Positions 1 through 6,976 of a DNA stretch of 64,000 nt are shown in pieces. Below the pieces are notes generated by a model, which made no database searches, was not told the origin of the DNA, and worked only from the letters and a program-made list of their open reading frames with translations. The stretch is taken from NCBI GenBank assembly GCA_046733475.1, contig JBKPPF010000052.1, positions 14,353 to 78,352 on the forward strand. The letters run 5' to 3'. A program made the position numbers and the translations under genes. The stretch's first letter is position 1. Every line of letters starts with the position of its first letter. Source of the DNA: DATEOR01 sp046733475 (lineage in GTDB: Bacteria > Actinomycetota > Thermoleophilia > Gaiellales > Gaiellaceae).

Positions 1-1102
1 CGACACAGGCATCGTCCGCACGGCCTTCGACGAGGCCCAGCAGAAGATGGGCGTCGAGCTGATGGACTGGGAAGGCTGGTACTGGCCCAACCATTTCGGG
101 GACCCGGTCGCCGAGCACACCACCGTGCGCGAGCACGTGGGCGTCTGGGACGAGTCGCCGCTCAGGAAATGGGACTTCAACGGGCCGGATGCGCTGGCGG
201 CGGCCGACCGCATCTTCACGAACGACATGCTCGGGCTCGAGATCGGGCAGGTGCGTTACGCGCCCTTCTGCGACGCGGACGGGAAGATGGTCGGCGACGG
301 CACCGTGTTCAAGTTCACGGACACGAGCTGCTGGGTCATCACCGCGCTCGACTCCGACCTCGACCACTTCCAGAACGTCGTCGACGGGATGCAGGTGGAG
401 ATCGAGCCGATCACCGAGAAGCTCCCTCACCTCCAGATCCAGGGGCCCAAGTCCCGCGAGCTCCTCGCCGACCTCACGGACGAGTCCGTCGAAGATCTCG
501 GCTACTTCCGCTTCTTCCCCCACCAGGTCCATGTCGGCCGCGTCCCGGTCTGGGTCTCGCGCACCGGCTACTCGGGCGAGCTCGGCTACGAGGTCTTCAC
601 GGACCCGGACTACGCCGAGGAGCTCTGGGAGGCGGTCACGGGTGCGGGCGCGAAGCCGTATGGCCTCGCCGCGGTCGAGACGCTGCGCATCGAGTCCGGG
701 CTGATCTTCATCGGCTACGACTACTTCCAGCACGAGACGAACCCGTACGACATGTCGCTGGACAAGGTGATCCGGCTCGACACGGGCGACTTCGAGGGGA
801 AGGCGGCGCTCGCCGAGACGGCGAAGAGCCCTCCGCGGCGGCTGGTCACGCTCGACGTGCAGGGCGACGAGGCGCCGGAGTACGGCGCTGCCGTGACAAA
901 GGACAGCGAGCCCGCCGGCACGCTGACGAGCCCGTGCCAAAGCCCGACGCTCGGCAAGGTGATCGGCATGGCGGTGCTCGAGACGGCGCAGGCCGAGAAG
1001 GGGAACCGGGTCGAGGTCGCACTCACCGACGGCGGCACGGCCAATGCAACCGTGGCCGACTTCCCGATCTACGACCCCGAGAAAACGCGGCCGCGTAGCT
1101 GA
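1..1102 (+). CDS. GcvT-like aminomethyltransferase / THF-dependent demethylase, 5' partial
   Basis: The frame is open from base 2, so the start probably lies just left of the window; an internal ATG at 47 is the first visible candidate. The 351 residues after that ATG show the aminomethyltransferase (GcvT/YgfZ) fold: an early GVWDESPLRKW segment, the folate-site loop GKMVGDGTVF, the IQGPKSRELL segment, the TGYSGELGYEVF segment and a C-terminal barrel. GcvT-family proteins move a methylene group from an aminomethyl donor or a demethylated amine to tetrahydrofolate. At the folate-site position usually read as Asp-Asp this copy reads Gly-Asp, unlike the second copy at 13704. Co-location with trimethylamine dehydrogenase and ETF suggests a role with methylated amines rather than in the glycine cleavage complex, since no gcvH or gcvP is present. 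The substrate is inferred. Confidence 0.85.
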   Translation, partial: DTGIVRTAFDEAQQKMGVELMDWEGWYWPNHFGDPVAEHTTVREHVGVWDESPLRKWDFNGPDALAAADRIFTNDMLGLEIGQVRYAPFCDADGKMVGDGTVFKFTDTSCWVITALDSDLDHFQNVVDGMQVEIEPITEKLPHLQIQGPKSRELLADLTDESVEDLGYFRFFPHQVHVGRVPVWVSRTGYSGELGYEVFTDPDYAEELWEAVTGAGAKPYGLAAVETLRIESGLIFIGYDYFQHETNPYDMSLDKVIRLDTGDFEGKAALAETAKSPPRRLVTLDVQGDEAPEYGAAVTKDSEPAGTLTSPCQSPTLGKVIGMAVLETAQAEKGNRVEVALTDGGTANATVADFPIYDPEKTRPRS

Positions 1103-1109
1103 AATCGGG

Positions 1110-1130
1110 CTAGTAACAGACTGTTACTAG
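1110..1130. repeat. 21-bp perfect palindrome, copy 1
   Basis: Ten-base arms CTAGTAACAG and CTGTTACTAG flank one A. It lies 7 nt after the gcvT-like stop, between two convergent genes. A T-rich stretch (GGTTCTTTTCG) follows on the plus strand. A second copy sits 88 bp downstream. The arms are AT-rich and the loop is short, so it resembles a protein-binding operator more than a classic GC-rich terminator, but the T-rich tail leaves termination possible. Confidence 0.6.
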
Positions 1131-1197
1131 GGTTCTTTTCGCCACATTTCCGGTGCGTCGATCCCGCATCGTTCGGCGACTCTCGGCCAAAAATGAA

Positions 1198-1218
1198 CAA
1201 GTAACAGTCTGTTACTTG
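1198..1218. repeat. 21-bp perfect palindrome, copy 2
   Basis: Ten-base arms CAAGTAACAG and CTGTTACTTG flank one T. The core AGTAACAG-N-CTGTTACT is identical to copy 1 at 1110, and again GGCTTCTTTCG follows. The centres are 88 bp apart. I saw no further copies of this core when reading the rest of the window. Confidence 0.6.
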
Positions 1219-1287
1219 GCTTCTTTCGTCTGGCTTCTCTGTGACGGGCGTGACGTCGCACGGGCTGGGAGGCCTGTGGATCGCGGG

Positions 1288-1782
1288 CTACGGGCCTTCG
1301 GCCAACAGCCGCCGAAACTCGCGGTACTGCCCGAGCTTGCCGACTGTGACGAGCGTGTCGCCCTCGGCGATCACGTCGTCGGGCTGCGCGCCCGTGACGG
1401 GCTCGGGCTCGCGGAGGATGGCGATGATCGTGATCCCGGTGCGCGCGCGGAAGCCGCAGTCCGCGAGGGTCTTCCCGATCGCTGGGCTCCCGGCCGGGAC
1501 CGGGACCCACTCGATGGCGAGCTCGCCGAGCGCCATCTCGAGCTCCTCGACGATCTTCGGCCGCTCATAGGCGCCGCCGAGGACCGCGCCGAGCTGACGG
1601 GACTCGTCGTCCTCGAGCTGGAGGACTGCGGTGGGCTCCTCGTCGCCCGCGTGACGAAAGACGTAGAGCTCGCGGGAGCCGTCCAGGTGCTGGATGACGG
1701 CCACCCGGCTGCCGTGGTCGGTCGTGAACGTGAACTTCGTTCCGACTCCCGGCAGGCGCGTCTCTCTCAGCTCCTGGGCCAT
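1288..1782 (-). CDS. KhtT-like TrkA-C regulatory subunit of a cation/proton antiporter
   Basis: A 164-residue soluble protein. The C-terminal half (about residues 75-160) has the RCK_C/TrkA-C pattern: an IGKTLADCGFRARTGITIIA strand-turn followed by GDTLVTVGKLGQYREFRRLL. The N-terminal half (residues 1-70) resembles the small domain of KhtT/YhaT proteins. RCK_C domains bind nucleotides or ions and gate potassium transport. The gene lies 10 nt downstream of the CPA2 antiporter on the same strand, the usual KhtT-KhtU arrangement, so it should be the cytoplasmic gating subunit of that antiporter. Confidence 0.85.
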   Translation of the reverse strand: MAQELRETRLPGVGTKFTFTTDHGSRVAVIQHLDGSRELYVFRHAGDEEPTAVLQLEDDESRQLGAVLGGAYERPKIVEELEMALGELAIEWVPVPAGSPAIGKTLADCGFRARTGITIIAILREPEPVTGAQPDDVIAEGDTLVTVGKLGQYREFRRLLAEGP

Positions 1783-1792
1783 GCGTCTCCTT

Positions 1793-2962
1793 TCAGGCTA
1801 ATCGAGGCGGGAAGAGACGGCGGCCGATTCGCTTCGACTCCTTCATGAGAATGACGCCGAGCGTGGCCGTCGCAAGGACGTAGAGGCCGGCGAAGGCGAC
1901 GAAGTCGCTGCGGTCGCCGGACGAGATCGCGTCGTTCTGGGAGGCGATCTGGGCCAGGATGATCGTGAACTCGCCGTGGGCGACCAGCGCGGCCCCCACG
2001 TTCAGGCTTTGGCGCGGGCTGAACCCGCCGACGACGCCCGCCCCAAAGCCGCTCGCGAGCTTGGCCAGGACGGTGAGCACGACGGCGAGGGCGACGAGCC
2101 AGCCGACGCTATCAAGTGCGCCCACATCGATCGAGAGCCCGAACACGAAGAAGAAGAGGGCCGCGAAGACGTCGCGGAAGGAGAGAAAGCGCTCCTCGAT
2201 CTCCTCCCTGATCGAGGTTTCCGCGAGGACGACGCCGGCCATGAGCGCACCGATCGCCTCCGAGAGGCCGAGCTCCTTGGCGATCGCGGCCATTCCAATG
2301 AGGAATCCGAAGGTGACCAGGAGCATGAACTCGCCCGGCAGGCGGCCGAGCAGAGCATCGACGGGACGACGCGCGAATCGCGACGCCGCGACCGAAACCG
2401 TGACGAAGACGAGGGCCTTGGCGACGGCGACGAGGGTCGGGCTCACTCCCTCCCCACCCGCGGCCGCGAAACCGAGGACGCCGGCGATGACGATGTCCTC
2501 GAAGACGAGGATGGCGAGAATGAGGTCGGTCTCGTCGTCGGCGAGCCGGCGGAAGTCGATCAGCCCCTTGACGGTCACAGCGCTCGACGAGACGTAGATC
2601 GCGGCCGCGAGGATGAGGGCCGGGAAGCCGAACCCGAACGCGATCACCCCGACGAGGAGGCCGACCGCCGCATTCACGGTCAGGTCGATGGAGCCGCCGA
2701 GACCGATGTGCCTTCCGCTGCGCAGCAGGCGGTCGACCGTGAACTCGAGGCCGAGGAAGAAGAGCAGGAAGATGATCCCGAGCTCCGCGACGAACGTCGT
2801 CACCTCGGATGGCTCTATGAGGCTCGTCACGTGCGGCTCGTGCGGCCCGAGCAGCAATCCCGCCAGCAGATAGGCGGGGATGGCAGAGAGGCCGAAGCGC
2901 CCCGCGACCAGGCCGAGCGCCGCCAGCAGGGCGATCGTCAGGGCCAGCTGCGAGAGCGTCAT
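1793..2962 (-). CDS. CPA2-family monovalent cation/proton antiporter (KhtU-like)
   Basis: A 389-residue membrane protein with about 12 hydrophobic segments from residue 5 to 375 and a short basic C-tail. The family-typical segments are LLLGPHEP, ELGIIFLLFFLGLEF and LSEAIGALMAGVVLAET. CPA2 proteins (KefB/KhtU/GerN) exchange K+ or Na+ for protons across the cytoplasmic membrane. There is no C-terminal RCK_N domain; regulation is presumably supplied by the TrkA-C protein encoded 10 nt downstream. The ATG start is divergent from the DUF1272 gene, with only 23 nt between them. Confidence 0.9.
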   Translation of the reverse strand: MTLSQLALTIALLAALGLVAGRFGLSAIPAYLLAGLLLGPHEPHVTSLIEPSEVTTFVAELGIIFLLFFLGLEFTVDRLLRSGRHIGLGGSIDLTVNAAVGLLVGVIAFGFGFPALILAAAIYVSSSAVTVKGLIDFRRLADDETDLILAILVFEDIVIAGVLGFAAAGGEGVSPTLVAVAKALVFVTVSVAASRFARRPVDALLGRLPGEFMLLVTFGFLIGMAAIAKELGLSEAIGALMAGVVLAETSIREEIEERFLSFRDVFAALFFFVFGLSIDVGALDSVGWLVALAVVLTVLAKLASGFGAGVVGGFSPRQSLNVGAALVAHGEFTIILAQIASQNDAISSGDRSDFVAFAGLYVLATATLGVILMKESKRIGRRLFPPRLA

Positions 2963-2985
2963 GCCTCAGTCATCCTAGGAGGGCC

Positions 2986-3168
2986 TTGGCTCTGGAGATG
3001 AGAACCGTCTGCGAGCGCTGCGGCGCCAGCCTCACCGGGGAGGGCGCCGCCGTCATCTGCAGCTACGAGTGCACGTTCTGCACGGAGTGCGGCGGCGCAT
3101 TCGAGCACGTCTGCCCGAACTGCGGCGGCGAGCTCGTCCCGCGCCCGCGGCGTGCCGACGGCTCCTAG
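2986..3168 (+). CDS. Small DUF1272-type zinc-ribbon protein
   Basis: A 60-residue protein made almost entirely of cysteine knuckles: CERC near the N-terminus, CSYECTFCTEC in the middle and CPNCGGEL before a short basic tail. This spacing is that of the DUF1272 family, of unknown function and probably zinc-binding. The TTG start (MALEM) gives the usual family N-terminus and follows an AGGAGG close upstream; an ATG at 2998 is an alternative. Its 3' end overlaps the convergent antiporter gene by 4 nt. Confidence 0.8.
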   Translation: MALEMRTVCERCGASLTGEGAAVICSYECTFCTECGGAFEHVCPNCGGELVPRPRRADGS

Positions 3169-4373
3169 CCTGCCGCGGAGCTCTCCCGCGTCGGTATGCC
3201 CAGACGGCGCGTGATCCACGGGACCGGCGTCCCCTGGCCGACGACCGAGAGCAGAACGACGACGAAGACGATGTAGAAGACGGTCGTCGCGTCCTCGACG
3301 CCCTGGAGCACGGCGAAGGCGGCGAGCAGGATCGGAACGGCGCCCTTGAGCCCGCACCACGCGATGAAGGCACGCTCGCCGCGGGAGAAGCTGAAAGGCG
3401 CGAGCGCAGCCAGGACGATCGGCGGGCGCACGAGAACGGCGAGGGCGAGGACCAGCGCAATGCCGTCCACGCAGACGTCGAGCGTGAGCGAGTCGATCCT
3501 GACGACCAGGCCGAGGACGACGAAGACCGCGATCTCGGCGAGGACGGCCAGCGCCCCGTGGAAGCGCTCGATCTCTGCCTTGTACGGGGTGCGGGTGTCG
3601 CCCAGGACGAGACCCCCGATGAACACGGCGAGGAAGCCGGAGCCGTGGGCAAGCGCCGTCACGCCGTAGAGCGCCCCCGCGAGGGCGAGGGCGAGCACGG
3701 GACTGAGGGCCGGCGCAGGCAGCGTGAAGCGGCGCAGGAGCGCGACCATCGCCAGCGCACCGACGAGCCCGACCGCCCCTCCGATCGCCATCTCGACCAC
3801 GAACTCGCGGAGGATGACGAATCTCGAAGCCTCGTCGTGCGTGGCGAGCTCGATCATCCCGATCATGAGGGCGATGCCCGCGGGGTCGTTCACGCCCGCC
3901 TCGCCCTCGAGCGTCACTCCGGAACGCCCCTCGATCTCGCGCTGGCCGAGCACCGAGAACATCACGGCCGGATCGGTCGGCGCAAGCGCGGCGCCGATGA
4001 CTCCCGCCGTCATCCATTCGAACCCGAGCGCGTAGTGGGCGAAGACTGCGACGGCCCCGGCGGTCGCGAACGTCCCGAAGACGCCGAGCGAGAGTATCGG
4101 CGCGAGTGCGCCTCGGAAGCGCCGCCAGCCGATGTCCATGCCGCCGTTGAAGAGGATCACGATCAGGGCCACCACCGCGATCCGCTCCACGGTCAGGGCC
4201 GGAACTTCCTCGTAGAGCCTCGGGAAGAGGTCCGAGACGATTGCTGCAACGACGAGAAAGACCGCCGGCGAGGGAATCGGAATCCAGGTCGTGAGGCGTG
4301 TGGAGAGAACGGCGAGCGCCACGGCCCCCCCGATTGCGAGAAGGATGGCTGCGAAGTCGGTGATCTCGGTCAT
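3165..4373 (-). CDS. CPA1-family Na+(K+)/H+ antiporter
   Basis: A 402-residue polytopic protein starting at the ATG at 4373 (MTEITDFAAILLAIGG); the frame is open further upstream, but that part has no membrane character and is antisense to nothing conserved. About 12 hydrophobic segments. Diagnostic stretches are FNGGMDIGWRRFRG, ALAPTDPAVMFSVLG, GEAGVNDPAGIALMIG and WCGLKGAVPILLA, matching NhaP/NhaP2-type exchangers in which the NDP motif carries the cation-binding aspartate. It is probably a pH or cation homeostasis exporter. The next gene on this strand is a universal-stress-like protein 25 nt upstream. Confidence 0.9.
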   Translation of the reverse strand: MTEITDFAAILLAIGGAVALAVLSTRLTTWIPIPSPAVFLVVAAIVSDLFPRLYEEVPALTVERIAVVALIVILFNGGMDIGWRRFRGALAPILSLGVFGTFATAGAVAVFAHYALGFEWMTAGVIGAALAPTDPAVMFSVLGQREIEGRSGVTLEGEAGVNDPAGIALMIGMIELATHDEASRFVILREFVVEMAIGGAVGLVGALAMVALLRRFTLPAPALSPVLALALAGALYGVTALAHGSGFLAVFIGGLVLGDTRTPYKAEIERFHGALAVLAEIAVFVVLGLVVRIDSLTLDVCVDGIALVLALAVLVRPPIVLAALAPFSFSRGERAFIAWCGLKGAVPILLAAFAVLQGVEDATTVFYIVFVVVLLSVVGQGTPVPWITRRLGIPTRESSAAG

Positions 4374-4398
4374 GGCTCGGGGTCGCGCCCGGCGAACG

Positions 4399-4866
4399 CT
4401 ATGGCGCGAGCCAGACGAGGCACGTCGCGCGCTCGCGCACGGCCTTCGCGGCTTTCGCGTAGATCCTTTTGCGTATCCGGCTCCTGTCGGGCCCGAAAAC
4501 AAGCAGGCCGGGCTTGCGCTCCCCAACGAGCTGGATGAGCGCGTCGACGGGATGAGGCGAGCGGACGCGCAACCTCTCGACCTGCACGCCGAGGGAGTGG
4601 GCCAACTCGGCCGGAGCGCGAAGAGCAGCCGCATCTTCGGGCGATGGATCGACGTCGCCGTAACCGAGCATCGTCCCCGGGTGCGGCATCACCTCGACGA
4701 GGTTGACGAGGATGAGCCCTTGCCCCGACTCCACCGCGGCGTCCACGGCGAACGTCGAGGCTTCCTCGTCGAACGGGACCTCCAGCGTGGCGAGCATCAC
4801 CGGCCGGCCGCGCGCTCCGGTGGGAGTGTGGACGACAACCTCTGCGCCACGGCGGCGGGTCAGCAT
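4399..4866 (-). CDS. UspA-like universal stress domain protein
   Basis: A 155-residue soluble protein. It shows the Usp pattern of an N-terminal strand (MLATLEVPFDEEASTFAVDA), a middle helix region (AELAHSLGVQVERLRV) and a C-terminal LLVFGPDRSRIRKRIY segment followed by ERATCLVWLAP. The last part replaces the G-2x-G-9x-G ATP loop with a basic stretch, so ATP binding is doubtful. The ATG at 4866 sits just after the stop of the upstream gene with GGAG in range; an internal ATG at 4797 is an alternative start. It is co-transcribed with the CPA1 antiporter, suggesting a link to ion stress. Confidence 0.65.
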   Translation of the reverse strand: MLTRRRGAEVVVHTPTGARGRPVMLATLEVPFDEEASTFAVDAAVESGQGLILVNLVEVMPHPGTMLGYGDVDPSPEDAAALRAPAELAHSLGVQVERLRVRSPHPVDALIQLVGERKPGLLVFGPDRSRIRKRIYAKAAKAVRERATCLVWLAP

Positions 4867-4868
4867 CG

Positions 4869-5222
4869 CTACTCCGGGTGCAGCTCCCAGCGCGGGCGAT
4901 CGGCAACGAGGCGCCGCACGCGCTTCTTCCACAGCGGGCCGAAAAGAATCGCGCCCATCGCGAGAATGATCGGGACGAGGAAGAGCAGAGCTTCGTTGAC
5001 GAAGAAGGCGAGGGGCAGCAGAACCGCGACCGCGAGGACCGCCAGGCCGATGGTCGCGAACCGAAGCCGCCGGAGCTCGCGCGTCAGGCCCTGGTACTCC
5101 GCGAAAGGAATCTGCTGGGTGTTCCAGCGCTTCGCGCAGCTCTCGCACGTCCAGGTCTCGCCGTAGCCGAGATCGCGCTCCTCGCCGCAGTCGCAGGTGA
5201 CGTGGATGGGCGGGCCTCGCAT
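4869..5222 (-). CDS. Small zinc-ribbon membrane protein of unknown function
   Basis: A 117-residue protein. The N-terminal 35 residues hold two CxC/CxxC pairs (CDCGEERD and CESCAKRW) typical of a rubredoxin-like zinc ribbon. Two transmembrane helices follow (about 55-75 and 78-96) and then a basic C-tail. I do not recognise a named family. It is the first gene of a minus-strand run with the Usp-like and antiporter genes, 2 nt from the Usp start, so co-expression is likely. Confidence 0.7.
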   Translation of the reverse strand: MRGPPIHVTCDCGEERDLGYGETWTCESCAKRWNTQQIPFAEYQGLTRELRRLRFATIGLAVLAVAVLLPLAFFVNEALLFLVPIILAMGAILFGPLWKKRVRRLVADRPRWELHPE

Positions 5223-5345
5223 GCGTTGATTCTAGGGCCGGGCGCGCTCCCTGCTCATTGAAGTTGTCCGTTACCGGTGCTACGTTCGCCCGGGCCGGAA
5301 ATCCGGCTTTGGCGTCCTTCCTGTATTTACTGGTGGAGGTGGAGC

Positions 5346-6851
5346 GTGGCGCAAGCAGTCGTTGAGGAGCAACGACTCCTCAAGACACTTCGCTGGTACG
5401 ACGGGTTCGTCATCGCCCTGGCGAACCCCGGGTTCCTGCTTGGATCGCTCGGCTATTCGGTCGGCGACCTGGGCGGCTGGGGCGCGGTGATGCTCTGGGG
5501 CATCACGGCGTTCATCGCGATCTTCCTGAACGTCATCTACTCGGAGCTCGCGGCGATGTTCCCGGAGAAACCGGGAGGAATCGCGTTGTTCGCGCACGAA
5601 GGCTGGCGTAAGTACTCGACGCTGGTCGGCCCGGTGGCGACCTTCGGCTACTGGATCGCCTGGTCGGTCGTCCTCGCGATCTTCGGGATCTTCATCGGCC
5701 AGATCGTCACGGGGGCATGGTTCTCGAGCGAGCCGCTCGGAACGCCGTTCGACGCGGGCTACTTCGACTTCGGGTCCGTGAACATCGGCCTGCCGCACCT
5801 CATCGGCACGGGCCTGATCGTGCTCGTCTGGCTCTTCAACGTCCTCGGGGTCCGCGTCAGCATCACGTTCGGCTACGCGGCCGGACTGCTGCTGATGATC
5901 CCCCTCTTCTGCTTCATGGTGCTGCCGTTCATCAACGGCGACTTCGACAGCGCCAACCTGACGAACAAGCTGAACGATCCGGGCCTGGCATGGGGCGGGT
6001 GGCAGTTAGCCCTTGTCTGGGTGTGGATCATGACGTGGTCGGCCTGGGGCGTGGACGTTTGTGCGACCTTCGCGCCCGAATACAAGGACACGGTCAACGA
6101 CACGAAGCTGGCACTCCGCTCCGCCGCGGTGTTCTCGCTTCTCGTCTACACCCTCCTCCCGCTCGGCATGGTCGGAGCCGGAGGCGAGGACGCGGTCGCG
6201 GCCTACGACTACGTCGGCATCCTCGACAAGATCGTGGGCGGCGGGGCATGGGCGACGGACTTCTTCGTCGTCGTCATCTCGCTCAGCTTCCTCATCTCGA
6301 TGAACACAGCGACGGCGGACGGCGGACGGGCGCTCTACGGCATCGCGCGAGATGGCATGACCATCAAGCAGCTGTACCGCCTCAACCGCTTCAACGTCCC
6401 GGGCCTGGCGATGACCTGCGACATGGTCATCAACATCCTGTTCGTCTGGTTCGTGGGCAACATCTTCGGAATCCTTGCGGCGAGCAATCTGGGCTACGTA
6501 CTGGCGCACTTCTTCGCATTGACCGGGTTCATCCTTTTGCGGAGGGACAGGCCGGCCTGGCCTCGTCCGATCCACCTGGGGCCGTTATGGGTGCCGATCG
6601 CCTACGTCTGCGCGGCGATCTGCGTCGTCCTCACCGTGGTCGGCTTCGGCTGGTTCCAGATCGCAGCGGGCGGCTACGGCGGCACGAAGGAGAAGATCAT
6701 CGGCCTGGCCGTGCTCGCCGCGGGCATCCTGCTCTTCCTCTTCCGGAGGATCTTCCAGGATCACGAGCGGCCGCACTGGCGTGAGGAAACGCCGCTCGTG
6801 CCCGGCGAAGTGCCGCAGGCAGACGCGACCGTCACGGCGCCGGTCACCTAG
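5346..6851 (+). CDS. APC-superfamily amino-acid/amine permease
   Basis: A 501-residue protein with 12 predicted membrane helices. It carries the N-terminal APC signature ALANPGFLLGSLGYSVGDLGGWGAVMLWG, an internal EKPGGIALFAHEGW and the helix-8 region MNTATADGGRALYGIARDGM. APC permeases take up amino acids, polyamines or related amines by proton symport or exchange. I place the start at GTG 5346, preceded at 6 nt by GGAGG (5335-5339). The downstream operon handles methylated amines, so an amine or betaine substrate is plausible but not shown by sequence. A strong hairpin terminator follows. Confidence 0.88.
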   Translation: MAQAVVEEQRLLKTLRWYDGFVIALANPGFLLGSLGYSVGDLGGWGAVMLWGITAFIAIFLNVIYSELAAMFPEKPGGIALFAHEGWRKYSTLVGPVATFGYWIAWSVVLAIFGIFIGQIVTGAWFSSEPLGTPFDAGYFDFGSVNIGLPHLIGTGLIVLVWLFNVLGVRVSITFGYAAGLLLMIPLFCFMVLPFINGDFDSANLTNKLNDPGLAWGGWQLALVWVWIMTWSAWGVDVCATFAPEYKDTVNDTKLALRSAAVFSLLVYTLLPLGMVGAGGEDAVAAYDYVGILDKIVGGGAWATDFFVVVISLSFLISMNTATADGGRALYGIARDGMTIKQLYRLNRFNVPGLAMTCDMVINILFVWFVGNIFGILAASNLGYVLAHFFALTGFILLRRDRPAWPRPIHLGPLWVPIAYVCAAICVVLTVVGFGWFQIAAGGYGGTKEKIIGLAVLAAGILLFLFRRIFQDHERPHWREETPLVPGEVPQADATVTAPVT

Positions 6852-6870
6852 CAAGGATCGTCATCCTTTC

Positions 6871-6898
6871 GAGAGGGCGGGCAAAGTCCCGCCCTCTC
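6871..6898 (+). terminator. Rho-independent-type hairpin after the permease
   Basis: Perfect 11-bp GC-rich stem (GAGAGGGCGGG pairing with CCCGCCCTCTC) with a 6-nt loop, 19 nt after the permease stop. The tail is only moderately T-rich. It separates the permease from the dehydrogenase operon. Confidence 0.75.
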
Positions 6899-6913
6899 GT
6901 TCATCCTGCTGCT

Positions 6914-6937
6914 TGCAACGCTGGGCGAGCGGTTGCA
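6914..6937. promoter_or_regulatory. Imperfect inverted repeat upstream of the trimethylamine dehydrogenase operon
   Basis: TGCAACGCT and AGCGGTTGCA are inverted around a 5-nt centre with one bulged G. It lies 40-63 nt before the operon start, where a regulator would sit. No regulator gene is adjacent, so its role is a guess. Confidence 0.3.
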
Positions 6938-6976
6938 GAATCGCTTTCCCAGTGCGTCCAAAGGAGGCTTCCGCGA

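Noticed and set aside
1976..3001. Long charged open frame antisense to the CPA2 antiporter
   Set aside because: Arg/Glu/Asp-rich shadow typical of high-GC antisense frames; the antiporter on the other strand has clear membrane helices and family motifs.
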